Assembly (NCBI GenBank): GCA_017885385.1
Contig: JAFNGF010000217.1
Coordinates: forward strand, 3,634 to 9,939
Length of the DNA: 6,306 nucleotides
Reading direction: 5' to 3'
Source of the DNA: Planctomycetota bacterium
GTDB taxonomy: Bacteria > Planctomycetota > Phycisphaerae > Sedimentisphaerales > Anaerobacaceae
Every line of letters begins with the position of its first letter. Within the stretch, counting starts at the first letter, position 1. The notes beneath the pieces were generated by a model. That model was not told where the DNA came from and ran no database searches. It saw only the letters and a program-made list of their open reading frames with translations. The translations under genes were made by a program, and so were the position numbers. Below are positions 1 through 4,880 of this stretch, one piece after another.

Positions 1-91
1 CAGCGGAAGTGTCCCTTTGACAATATTCGCTGGACGGTCCCTGAAGGCGCCGGCGGCCCACGGTACAAGCGAATGTAACACCGGCGCTGTC

Positions 92-111
92 ATTCCCGCG
101 CAAGCGGGAAT
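92..111. repeat. REP-like palindrome with GCAA loop
   Basis: The sequence ATTCCCGC-GCAA-GCGGGAAT forms a perfect 8-bp stem closed by a GNRA-type tetraloop. The motif around it (GTCATTCCCGCG...GCGGGAATCT) matches a dispersed intergenic palindrome known from many bacterial genomes. It lies about 140 bp beyond the 3' end of the aldo/keto reductase gene. No T-run follows on either strand, so it is not a standard intrinsic terminator, though the hairpin could protect a transcript end. Confidence 0.7.
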
Positions 112-123
112 CTAAATATTTAG
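112..123. repeat. 12-bp perfect palindrome
   Basis: CTAAATATTTAG is a perfect 12-bp palindrome directly next to the REP-like hairpin at 92-111. Because the two are contiguous, it is probably part of the same repeat element. An independent protein-binding site is possible but unsupported. Confidence 0.45.
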
Positions 124-128
124 CCCCG

Positions 129-174
129 CAATTTATTGCTGGGTCTTCCCTTGCCAATTTATCGCCGGGTTTTC
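129..174. repeat. imperfect tandem repeat, 26-bp period
   Basis: Two 20-bp copies, starting at 129 and 155, agree at 17 of 20 positions (shared core CAATTTAT, then GC, GGGT and TTC). The period is 26 bp. All three differences are C/T transitions, so this looks like a duplication that has since diverged. It continues the repeat cluster that starts at 92 and encodes no convincing protein. The rest of 1-253 holds only a 7-bp inverted repeat (ATTCGCT at 25-31, AGCGAAT at 68-74). Confidence 0.5.
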
Positions 175-253
175 TTTCTAATCGCACTCTGGCGCGGTGC
201 GTTTCTCGGTTTGGCACGCGGCGCCGCCGGTGAGGGGTCAGGTCTGTCGATTC

Positions 254-1273
254 CTACAGGTCTACACGCAGAGAGGATTCCTGTTCTGATTCCTCTTTCG
301 CCATGCGTTGTTCTAACGCCTTTCGCTGCTCGGCGGTAAGCGGCGGCTTGGTGCTGGCAGCAGCCACATTCAGCCGGAGCTGTTCGAGTGAGCCCATGCC
401 GACCACCGCAGCACAAATCGGCAGCCCAAGCACATAGCGAATGAGCAGCTCTGCCTCGGCCTGGCCCGGCGCTTCATCGTGGTATGAGACGCCGTCATTC
501 TTGATGGGATTGCCAATGGCCAGCGAGCCATAGCCGCCGCCCATTACCTTTATGGCCAGGATTCCCATCTTCTTGCTGTGGGCCGCACGAATCACAAGCT
601 CCTGGAACGAGCGACGCCTGACCGTAGGATTGAATGTCGTGAGCACCGTATCGAAATCGAATAATTCGATTGCCCGGCGCATCGCCTCGGCGCTCTCGTG
701 GCCGGTAACGCCGATAAACCGCGTGACCTTTTCATCGCGTAGTTTGTAGAGCGCCTTCAGGACGCCGTCCAGCTTGTCCCATTTGGCGAAGTCCTCGTCG
801 GCTTTGGTGCCGTGGACCTGCAGCAGGTCCAAATGGTCGGTGCGCAGGCGCTTAAGGCTGGCCTCGACATCTCTCATCGCGCCCTCGTATGACCGGCTGC
901 CGGTCTTGCCGGCAACAAATACTTCTTTACGCCTGGCAGCGAGCACCTGCCCGAAGTTGCGCTCTGATTGGCCGTTGCCGTACGCCGGCGCTGTGTCGAA
1001 ATAATTTATTCCCGCATCGAGTGCTGCGTTTGCCAGCTCCGCCGGATCAAACTTTGCGGTTGGCGGCTCTTTCATCGCTACGAAGCCGCCGAGGACTAAA
1101 GCGCTCACCTGGACGCCTGTTTTGCCTAAAAGCCGTCTTGGGATGGCGGGTTTGGCGGGTTTTTCTCGTTCACTGGATTCGCCTGCAAGACCGGCGCGTA
1201 CACGCACTGTCCCAGCAGCCGCTGCGGCGACTATCCCGGCCATAAACTCTCGTCGATTTATAACTGACGGCAT
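254..1273 (-). CDS. Tat-exported aldo/keto reductase
   Basis: This 339-residue protein of the aldo/keto reductase superfamily is a predicted NAD(P)H-dependent oxidoreductase acting on an unknown carbonyl substrate. The N-terminus has a twin-arginine signal (NRREFMAG, residues 6-13), a hydrophobic Ala-rich stretch to about 23 and a possible cleavage site near VRVRA (23-27), so the folded enzyme is probably exported. The barrel starts near residue 44 (RRLLGKTGVQVSALVLGG). The catalytic tetrad is complete: D93 and Y98 in NYFDTAPAYG, K123 in VAGKTG and H154 in LDLLQVHG. No C-terminal ferredoxin-like cysteine cluster is visible. The ATG at 1273 is chosen because it retains the Tat motif; no Shine-Dalgarno precedes it. 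The gene stands alone, divergent from everything to its right. Family and export are well supported; the substrate cannot be read from sequence. Confidence 0.95.
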   Translation of the reverse strand: MPSVINRREFMAGIVAAAAAGTVRVRAGLAGESSEREKPAKPAIPRRLLGKTGVQVSALVLGGFVAMKEPPTAKFDPAELANAALDAGINYFDTAPAYGNGQSERNFGQVLAARRKEVFVAGKTGSRSYEGAMRDVEASLKRLRTDHLDLLQVHGTKADEDFAKWDKLDGVLKALYKLRDEKVTRFIGVTGHESAEAMRRAIELFDFDTVLTTFNPTVRRRSFQELVIRAAHSKKMGILAIKVMGGGYGSLAIGNPIKNDGVSYHDEAPGQAEAELLIRYVLGLPICAAVVGMGSLEQLRLNVAAASTKPPLTAEQRKALEQRMAKEESEQESSLRVDL

Positions 1274-1281
1274 AAGATAAA

Positions 1282-1310
1282 ATTGTAACCCGCGATGCCT
1301 GTTCAGGCAA
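1282..1310 (-). promoter_or_regulatory. sigma70-like promoter of the reductase gene
   Basis: On the minus strand a -35 box TTGCCT (1310-1305) and a -10 box TACAAT (1287-1282) are separated by exactly 17 bp. Transcription would start near 1275, only about 2 nt before the ATG at 1273. With no Shine-Dalgarno present, this predicts a leaderless or nearly leaderless mRNA. A perfect inverted repeat, TGCCTG-TT-CAGGCA (1296-1309), overlaps the -35 box and could be an operator. Confidence 0.5.
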
Positions 1311-1395
1311 CATTTTTCCTATTGCAGCAGCCGTTCACGGGGTAAGCCGCGCGTTCGGCACTGCTGCTGAATGACGGCGAATTTTGGCCATTTTT

Positions 1396-1562
1396 GGTCA
1401 TTGCGAGCGAGGCAGAGCCGAGCGCGGCAATCTTTTGGCTGCGAGAGATTAGCCCGCCGGACGTATGGCCGGGTTGAGATTACTTCGGTCGCGGAGTTTA
1501 CCCCTTCAACTGCGTTCAGGGCAGGCCTGAGCCCACTCGAAGATGTGCCTCGCAAGGACGAT
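1396..1562. repeat. dispersed intergenic repeat with inverted ends
   Basis: The left end reads GGTCATTGCGAGCGAGGC and the right end GCCTCGCAAGGACGAT. The reverse complement of the right end (ATCGTCCTTGCGAGGC) closely matches the left end, giving terminal inverted repeats around an element of about 165 bp. Inside are GCGGCAATCTTTT on the left and GAGATTACTTCGGTCG on the right, resembling the TCATTGCGAG...GCAATCT family of mobile-looking palindromes seen between genes in many bacteria. It encodes no transposase, so it would need help from elsewhere to move. Exact boundaries are uncertain; the right one may extend to 1574. Confidence 0.55.
1504..1542. repeat. nested imperfect palindrome
   Basis: A 17-nt left arm (1504-1520) and a 17-nt right arm (1526-1542) match at 13 of 17 positions around a 5-nt GCAGG loop; one mismatch is a G-T wobble. 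It sits inside the larger element at 1396-1562. Its minus strand reads as LRPALNAVEG, a peptide typical of spurious open frames crossing this kind of dispersed CTTCGACT...CAGG/CCTGAG palindrome. It looks like a second repeat type inserted within or fused to the first. Confidence 0.5.
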
Positions 1563-1574
1563 TCACCGAATCGT
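1558..1574. repeat. perfect 7-bp inverted repeat at element edge
   Basis: ACGATTC-ACC-GAATCGT is a perfect 7-bp stem with a 3-nt loop. It overlaps the last bases of the dispersed repeat ending at 1562, so it may mark its true right boundary. No T-run follows, which argues against a terminator. Confidence 0.45.
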
Positions 1575-1660
1575 GGCTAAGGGAACATCATTGCCGATAC
1601 AGAATTTCTGCATACTTTTCGGCCTGCGTAAAGGAAAACTTGCCAGAATTGATTTCTTAA

Positions 1661-1756
1661 ATGAAAACCCCCACCCAGCAGCTAAGCCTGGAGGTGATAA
1701 AGCGCTTCGAAGCCGAAGGCATCAAATTCGCCCTCCCAACCAAGCGCTATGCATGA
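1661..1756 (+). pseudogene. MscS-type channel C-terminal remnant
   Basis: A 31-codon open frame encodes a peptide whose core, LSLEVIKRFEAEGIKFALPT, closely resembles the conserved C-terminus of MscS-family mechanosensitive channels (pattern xNLEIxRRFxExGIEFAFPTQTxxL). Only this last segment is present: the pore helices and beta domain are missing, and an in-frame TAA lies directly before the ATG. Upstream codons in the same frame read ...VKENLPELIS, with no clear match. I interpret it as the 3' remnant of a deleted channel gene; the composite repeat ends about 90 bp upstream. A chance match or an independent small protein is less likely but possible. Confidence 0.45.
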
Positions 1757-1815
1757 AGAAATAGGCGCGATTGAGCAGTAGCTCCTCGCGGGACGGCACT
1801 ATTACCGTAAAATCA

Positions 1816-1845
1816 TTGTGCGGGCAGGGGAGGTTGGAGTATAAT
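1816..1845 (+). promoter_or_regulatory. probable promoter of the tRNA-Leu gene
   Basis: A perfect -10 box TATAAT (1840-1845) is preceded at 18 bp by a weak -35 box TTGTGC (1816-1821). Transcription would start near 1852, giving a precursor with a 5' leader of about 75 nt before the mature tRNA at 1927. No protein gene lies between them. Confidence 0.5.
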
Positions 1846-1926
1846 AGTCCCGTAGCAATTGGAAACCAGGTCGGGGCCAATATGAACAAAGGCGACAAAA
1901 CTCCCTGGCGGATAATTGTCTATGTC

Positions 1927-2011
1927 GCGGATGTGGCGGAACTGGCAGACGCGCAAGCCTCAGGAGCTTGTGGGCGTTAAGCCCGTGGAGGTTCGACTCC
2001 TCTCATCCGCA
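1927..2011 (+). tRNA. trnL: tRNA-Leu (anticodon CAG)
   Basis: This 85-nt class II tRNA has all expected parts. The acceptor stem GCGGATG (1927-1933) pairs with CATCCGC (2004-2010), followed by discriminator A at 2011. The D-stem is GCG/CGC. The anticodon stem CAAGC/GCTTG encloses loop CTCAGGA with anticodon CAG at 1961-1963, reading leucine codon CUG. A long variable arm has stem GGGC/GCCC (1972-1975 with 1981-1984). The T-arm is GGAGG-TTCGACT-CCTCT. The 3' CCA is not encoded (AGTAAAG follows), so it must be added after transcription. Discriminator A and the long variable arm agree with leucine identity. Confidence 0.97.
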
Positions 2012-2143
2012 GTAAAGTAAATCACTCGCTGCATGTTTTTTGCCGGCATATCTGCAAATTATTCAATCATCTAACGAAAATGACCCTTATAGGCCGATAA
2101 ATACTAATGAACGGCTAATAAACTCAGGGATTCTGCGCTGAGA

Positions 2144-2180
2144 CACGGAAAAAGCCACAGAGAACACAGAGTCCACAGAG
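2144..2180. repeat. CACAGAG tandem repeat tract
   Basis: CACAGAG occurs three times at an exact 9-bp period (2156, 2165, 2174), preceded by a related CACGGAA at 2144. The context CACGGAAAAAGCCACAGAGAA resembles a dispersed intergenic repeat found in several bacterial phyla. Its minus strand gives peptides such as LCSLWLFPCLS, common in spurious predictions. Units are too short for a CRISPR array. Confidence 0.55.
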
Positions 2181-2213
2181 ATAAAAGAATAGAATACTTC
2201 CTCTGAGCTCTCT

Positions 2214-2267
2214 CCGTCAGGGACGGCACGCGCGGCCCCGCCGGGCGTGAACGGCCTGCCGGACCGG
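2214..2267. repeat. cluster of GC-rich palindromes
   Basis: Adjacent hairpins lie end to end. CCGTC-AGG-GACGG (2214-2226) is followed at once by CACGCGCGGC-CCC-GCCGGGCGTG (2227-2249), a 10-bp stem with a single G-G mismatch. Then come CGGC-CT-GCCG (2252-2261) and the overlapping CCGG-A-CCGG (2259-2267). There is no trailing T-run. The cluster ends about 40 bp before the first membrane-protein start and could form strong structure in its 5' leader. Confidence 0.5.
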
Positions 2268-2307
2268 ACCTGAGCGGCGTGCTCTGGTGCAAAAATGCGA
2301 AACGGTT

Positions 2308-3114
2308 ATGCTTGAGATTCTGCAAGATTTTGAACGGGCGGCGCCAAAACTTGCGCCTGTTGTTGTAATCCTGCCGGGACTGGCGGCGGTGGTAGCAGGA
2401 CTTTTTGTCTGGCTCGGCGGCCTGCGCTTCAAAAGACTTTTAGCCGGCCTCATCGGCGCGATAGCCGGCGGTATTGCCGGATTTTTCCTGGCCGGCCGCA
2501 ACATCGCTTCAATCACGGTCACAGCGGGCATTGGTGCACTTATCGCGATAATACTTCAGAGACTATTTATGGCGATACTGGCGGCAGCCCTGGCGGCAGG
2601 TTTTGGCTTCATGGTGCTGGCTGTACCTCACCTTCAACCGGCGGATACGGAGCCAGCAAAAAGCCAGGCAGAAATTGCCGCGGGGGACCAGCCCGCCACT
2701 GTCCGCCAGAGCATAGAGACACTGAAGGAGTACGCGGTCAATTTCGGCTATACGGTAAAATGGGTCGGTTCGCGGATGCCGATTTATAGCTGGGCGATAT
2801 TAGCAGCGGCGGCGGCAGTTTCCGCGGTGGTCGGCCTCTACCTTTGGCGTTTGGTGTCCGCTCTGTGCTGTGCGGCCCTGGGAACAACACTTATTTTTGC
2901 CGGCATGATTCTGTTGCTTTCATACAAAGGCTCTGCGCCCATAACCAAAATGTCCGGCGGAAGTCCGGTTTATGCCGCTATTTTTCTTGGCATGATCACT
3001 TTTGGCACCATCGAGCAGTGGCTGCTTTTTCGGCTAAAAAAAACACGGCCGGCAAAGGCAAAAAAGGATAAGCTGGAGTCTGAGCAAGAAAAGCGAACTT
3101 GGCGCGGTATGTAA
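2308..3114 (+). CDS. polytopic membrane protein, first of a pair
   Basis: This 268-residue integral membrane protein has an unknown role. About seven hydrophobic segments are visible, near residues 17-38, 44-63, 66-84, 87-106, 160-180, 182-205 and 217-237. A polar loop of about 50 residues (107-160) separates the first four from the last three. The C-terminal tail, about 30 residues, is rich in Lys and Arg and should be cytoplasmic. Glycine-rich packing motifs (GLIGAIAGGIAG) and the G-x2-FK-x-L turn between the first two helices recall DUF4203/TMEM198-like proteins; that match is tentative. The ATG at 2308 is preferred. An in-frame GTG at 2287 would add seven residues; neither has a clear Shine-Dalgarno. 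It forms an operon with the next gene, whose ribosome site overlaps this stop codon. Confidence 0.8.
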   Translation: MLEILQDFERAAPKLAPVVVILPGLAAVVAGLFVWLGGLRFKRLLAGLIGAIAGGIAGFFLAGRNIASITVTAGIGALIAIILQRLFMAILAAALAAGFGFMVLAVPHLQPADTEPAKSQAEIAAGDQPATVRQSIETLKEYAVNFGYTVKWVGSRMPIYSWAILAAAAAVSAVVGLYLWRLVSALCCAALGTTLIFAGMILLLSYKGSAPITKMSGGSPVYAAIFLGMITFGTIEQWLLFRLKKTRPAKAKKDKLESEQEKRTWRGM

Positions 3115-3118
3115 GGAG
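3113..3118 (+). promoter_or_regulatory. Shine-Dalgarno that decides the second start
   Basis: AAGGAG overlaps the TAA stop of the first membrane protein. It touches the ATG at 3119 with no spacer but lies 6 nt from the ATG at 3125, so 3125 is the likely start. The overlap with the upstream stop suggests translational coupling. Confidence 0.7.
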
Positions 3119-3124
3119 ATGGAT

Positions 3125-3808
3125 ATGGATTGTCTGACTATCCTTGCACAGGCAGCTAAAACTGCCGGTGAAAAAACGCCGTCGGAGGGAATCCTCCCCA
3201 TAGACTTAATCTGGCAGCATGTCACGTCACTTGATTTAGTCGAAGCGCTGACTTTTATTTCTTTCGGGGCGGTTTGTCTTTTCTACGGCTGGCGAGTGTT
3301 CAAGATCTTGGTGACGATATGCTTTGCTTTGCTGGGCCTGTTTGCCGGGGTCTGGGCAAACAAACTGCTGATCGGGGGCAACGTAATCTGGCTGGCCGTC
3401 TTGTGCGTGGTGCTGTTTGCACTTTTATCCATACCTTTGATGCGCTGGGGGGTTAGTATTTTAGGTGCGGCGGCGGGCGGAGTGCTGACCGGAGGCGGCT
3501 GGCTGGCGCTGGGCCTGCCGGAACAGTACATCTGGGCGGGCGGCCTGGTCGGCCTGGTCGCAGGCGGCATGATTTCATTTATCATCTTCAAGGCCGCTGT
3601 GATGCTCTTTACCAGCCTGGGCGGCAGCGCTCTTATGCTTGTCGGCGCCCTGGCGGTGGTCTACCGGTATATGGGAGCACCTACCAGACTGGAAGACCTG
3701 GTCTTTAACCAGAAATGGTTCCTGCCTTTGGTTCTGCTGGGGCCAATGGTGGTAGGGATGATCCTGCAATACAGATTCATCGAGCACGCCAAAGACTGGA
3801 ACATCTAA
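3125..3808 (+). CDS. polytopic membrane protein, second of a pair
   Basis: This 227-residue integral membrane protein has an unknown role. After an N-terminal region of about 37 residues come seven hydrophobic segments, near 38-56, 60-82, 87-106, 108-130, 134-154, 157-181 and 198-217, with a short tail ending in HAKDWNI. The turn between helices 1 and 2 (FYGWRVFKILV) and the glycine-rich second helix (LLGLFAGV) echo the first protein (WLGGLRFKRLL, AGGIAG), so the two are probably paralogues from a tandem duplication. As with its partner, DUF4203/TMEM198-like membership is only suggested. An ATG at 3119 is also in frame, but Shine-Dalgarno spacing favours 3125. Strict pairing and coupling suggest the two may act together, perhaps as a heteromeric complex; this is inference. 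Confidence 0.82.
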   Translation: MDCLTILAQAAKTAGEKTPSEGILPIDLIWQHVTSLDLVEALTFISFGAVCLFYGWRVFKILVTICFALLGLFAGVWANKLLIGGNVIWLAVLCVVLFALLSIPLMRWGVSILGAAAGGVLTGGGWLALGLPEQYIWAGGLVGLVAGGMISFIIFKAAVMLFTSLGGSALMLVGALAVVYRYMGAPTRLEDLVFNQKWFLPLVLLGPMVVGMILQYRFIEHAKDWNI

Positions 3809-3830
3809 TACCCTATAGTTTACTGTTGAC

Positions 3831-3859
3831 TTGACCGCCGGGACAGAGAGCAGTATAAT
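3831..3859 (+). promoter_or_regulatory. near-consensus sigma70-type promoter for the pseudopilin
   Basis: The -35 box TTGACC (3831-3836) matches consensus at five of six positions, the -10 box TATAAT (3854-3859) is perfect, and the spacer is exactly 17 bp. Transcription should start near 3866, leaving a leader of about 85 nt before the GTG at 3951. It is the strongest promoter in the window and separates the pseudopilin from the membrane-protein operon. Confidence 0.75.
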
Positions 3860-3936
3860 ACCCGTGGATTAGAAGATTAGGAAAGCCGCCCAATCTGCTC
3901 CTCATCGCGGATTTGCTGCCGATCAAATAACGGTAG

Positions 3937-3942
3937 GGAGGT
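3937..3942 (+). promoter_or_regulatory. strong Shine-Dalgarno for a GTG start
   Basis: GGAGGT lies 8 nt upstream of the GTG at 3951. It is a full match to the anti-Shine-Dalgarno core and fixes the GTG as the start, which also gives the expected short basic prepilin leader MKRKA. Confidence 0.75.
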
Positions 3943-3950
3943 AGGACACA

Positions 3951-4703
3951 GTGAAGCGAAAAGCCTTTACTTTGATTGAGCTGCTGGTAGTTATCGCCAT
4001 TTTGGCGGTACTGATGGCGATACTGGTGCCGGCGCTGCACAGAGTCAGGGAACAGGGCAAAAGAATTGTCTGCGCCAACAACCTCAGACAGATCGGCATC
4101 AGTTTGCACATGTACGGCTCGGAGAACGACAACCGGCTGCCGCTCAACCAAGGAGGATACTGGCTGTGGGACATCGCTTATAGTACCAGCGACTATATTA
4201 TGGCAACCGGCGGCGACAGAGAAACCTTCTATTGCCCCTCGGACCCTCTGAAAAAGCCCGATATGGCTTGTTTGTGGCAGTTCTCGCAAAACCTGCCGTT
4301 CGACACCCGCATTGGAGGGGTGGCCGAACCCACACAGAACCGTGGCAGCTATTACCGGGTGACCAGCTATTTCTGGATGATGGATACCCTTAAGGCAAGG
4401 GCGGAGCCACCGCGAGGGCAGCCGAAAAAGCAGTGGGTCAGGACGCTGACCTGCAAACAGCCGGCAGCGACCGACCTCATTACCGATGCCACGCTTAGTA
4501 CCAGCGCCGACCCGGCGACGGCCAGTTTTACGCAGGTCCCGGGAGGCTCGTGGTCCCGCTGGCAGCTTTACGACCGCACCAATCACCTGAGCCACGGAGA
4601 TAGACCAGCCGGCGCCAACATCCTGTTTGTCGATGGGCACAACGACTGGCGGCGATTTACTGAGATGGATGTGCGTATGTCGCCGCCCTATCATTGGTGG
4701 TAG
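3951..4703 (+). CDS. type II secretion/type IV pilin-like pseudopilin
   Basis: This 250-residue prepilin-like protein opens with MKRKA-FTLIELLVVIAIL, a class III signal normally cut and N-methylated by prepilin peptidase before F6. Glu10 is the conserved fifth residue of the mature form. The leader ends in Ala rather than the usual Gly, a variant I recall from planctomycete members. A hydrophobic helix spans about 11-30, followed by the CANNLRQIGISLHMY motif (41-55). The C-terminus carries NILFVDGH (223-230) and the histidine H215, with 12 residues between the histidine and the DG pair; the common H-X9-DG domain has nine. It probably anchors in the inner membrane with a periplasmic or surface domain. 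No secretion-machine genes adjoin it, so it is a solitary pseudopilin whose role cannot be inferred from neighbours. Confidence 0.92.
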   Translation: MKRKAFTLIELLVVIAILAVLMAILVPALHRVREQGKRIVCANNLRQIGISLHMYGSENDNRLPLNQGGYWLWDIAYSTSDYIMATGGDRETFYCPSDPLKKPDMACLWQFSQNLPFDTRIGGVAEPTQNRGSYYRVTSYFWMMDTLKARAEPPRGQPKKQWVRTLTCKQPAATDLITDATLSTSADPATASFTQVPGGSWSRWQLYDRTNHLSHGDRPAGANILFVDGHNDWRRFTEMDVRMSPPYHWW

Positions 4704-4792
4704 TAAGTGACGCCATCCCGGTTCAGGCATTTCTTTATTTGCCGCCATATTATCTATTCGCCTCGATGGTCAGCCCGCAACCTGTGCGCTGG

Positions 4793-4810
4793 ATTTTGCC
4801 CTTGCAAAAT
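4793..4810. repeat. perfect hairpin downstream of the pseudopilin
   Basis: ATTTTGC-CCTT-GCAAAAT is a perfect 7-bp stem with a 4-nt loop, about 90 bp after the pseudopilin stop. No T-run follows and the stem is AT-rich, so it is a weak terminator candidate at best. It could equally be a binding site upstream of ffh. Confidence 0.4.
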
Positions 4811-4840
4811 TGCCCTGTCGGCTTTAGAATCTTTGTTTCG

Positions 4841-4868
4841 TTGAGAAGTTTCTCAATTGCACTAAATT
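4841..4868 (+). promoter_or_regulatory. candidate ffh promoter with overlapping inverted repeat
   Basis: A -35-like TTGAGA (4841-4846) and a -10-like TAAATT (4863-4868) are 16 bp apart, which would start transcription near 4875, a few bases before the GTG at 4881. The -35 is embedded in TTGAGAA-GT-TTCTCAA (4841-4856), two perfect 7-bp arms. This layout fits an operator covering the promoter. The -10 match is only moderate. Confidence 0.35.
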
Positions 4869-4880
4869 CCGGGCGACGCT

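Larger units (their letters stand above)
1311..1926. other. mostly non-coding intergenic region
   Basis: This stretch of about 600 bp between the reductase promoter and the tRNA gene has no intact gene I can support. It contains a loose inverted repeat (GCAGCAG at 1324-1330, CTGCTGC at 1361-1367), a composite dispersed repeat (1396-1574), a short MscS-like remnant (1661-1756) and a probable tRNA promoter (1816-1845). Small open frames here overlap the repeats and show no recognisable domain. Confidence 0.6.
2012..2307. other. intergenic region with repeats
   Basis: This stretch of about 300 bp between the tRNA and the membrane-protein pair has no supported gene. A six-T run at 2036-2041 follows the tRNA without a convincing hairpin before it. 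The second half is repeat DNA: a CACAGAG tract (2144-2180) followed by contiguous GC-rich palindromes (2214-2267) running almost to the next start codon. I see no clear promoter for the downstream genes here. Confidence 0.55.

Noticed and set aside
1296..1309. LexA box at the reductase promoter
   Set aside because: TGCCTG-TT-CAGGCA is a good inverted repeat but lacks the spacing of known SOS boxes, so no specific regulator is named.
1319..1555. 78-residue minus-strand frame with LRPALNAVEG
   Set aside because: It is translation of dispersed palindromic repeat DNA; such peptides are typical of spurious calls.
1771..1980. 69-residue frame ending inside the tRNA
   Set aside because: Its C-terminus (ELADAQASGACGR) is simply translation of the tRNA-Leu 5' half, a common false gene call.
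2031..2041. Intrinsic terminator after the tRNA
   Set aside because: A six-T run exists but no stable stem directly precedes it.
2144..2180. Possible CRISPR-like array
   Set aside because: The repeated unit is only 7 bp at a 9-bp period, without spacers or nearby cas genes.
2104..2531. Minus-strand frames of 73 and 104 residues
   Set aside because: They are made of the CACAGAG repeat, GC-rich palindromes and antisense of the first membrane protein, with no domain.
3813..4748. 311-residue open frame on the minus strand
   Set aside because: It lies antisense to the pseudopilin, which has an excellent promoter, ribosome site and family motifs; the antisense translation shows no domain or membrane pattern.
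4704..4880. Possible SRP (4.5S) RNA gene upstream of ffh
   Set aside because: The conserved GGAAG...GCAGCCAAGGCAG core is absent and no long helical RNA is apparent.
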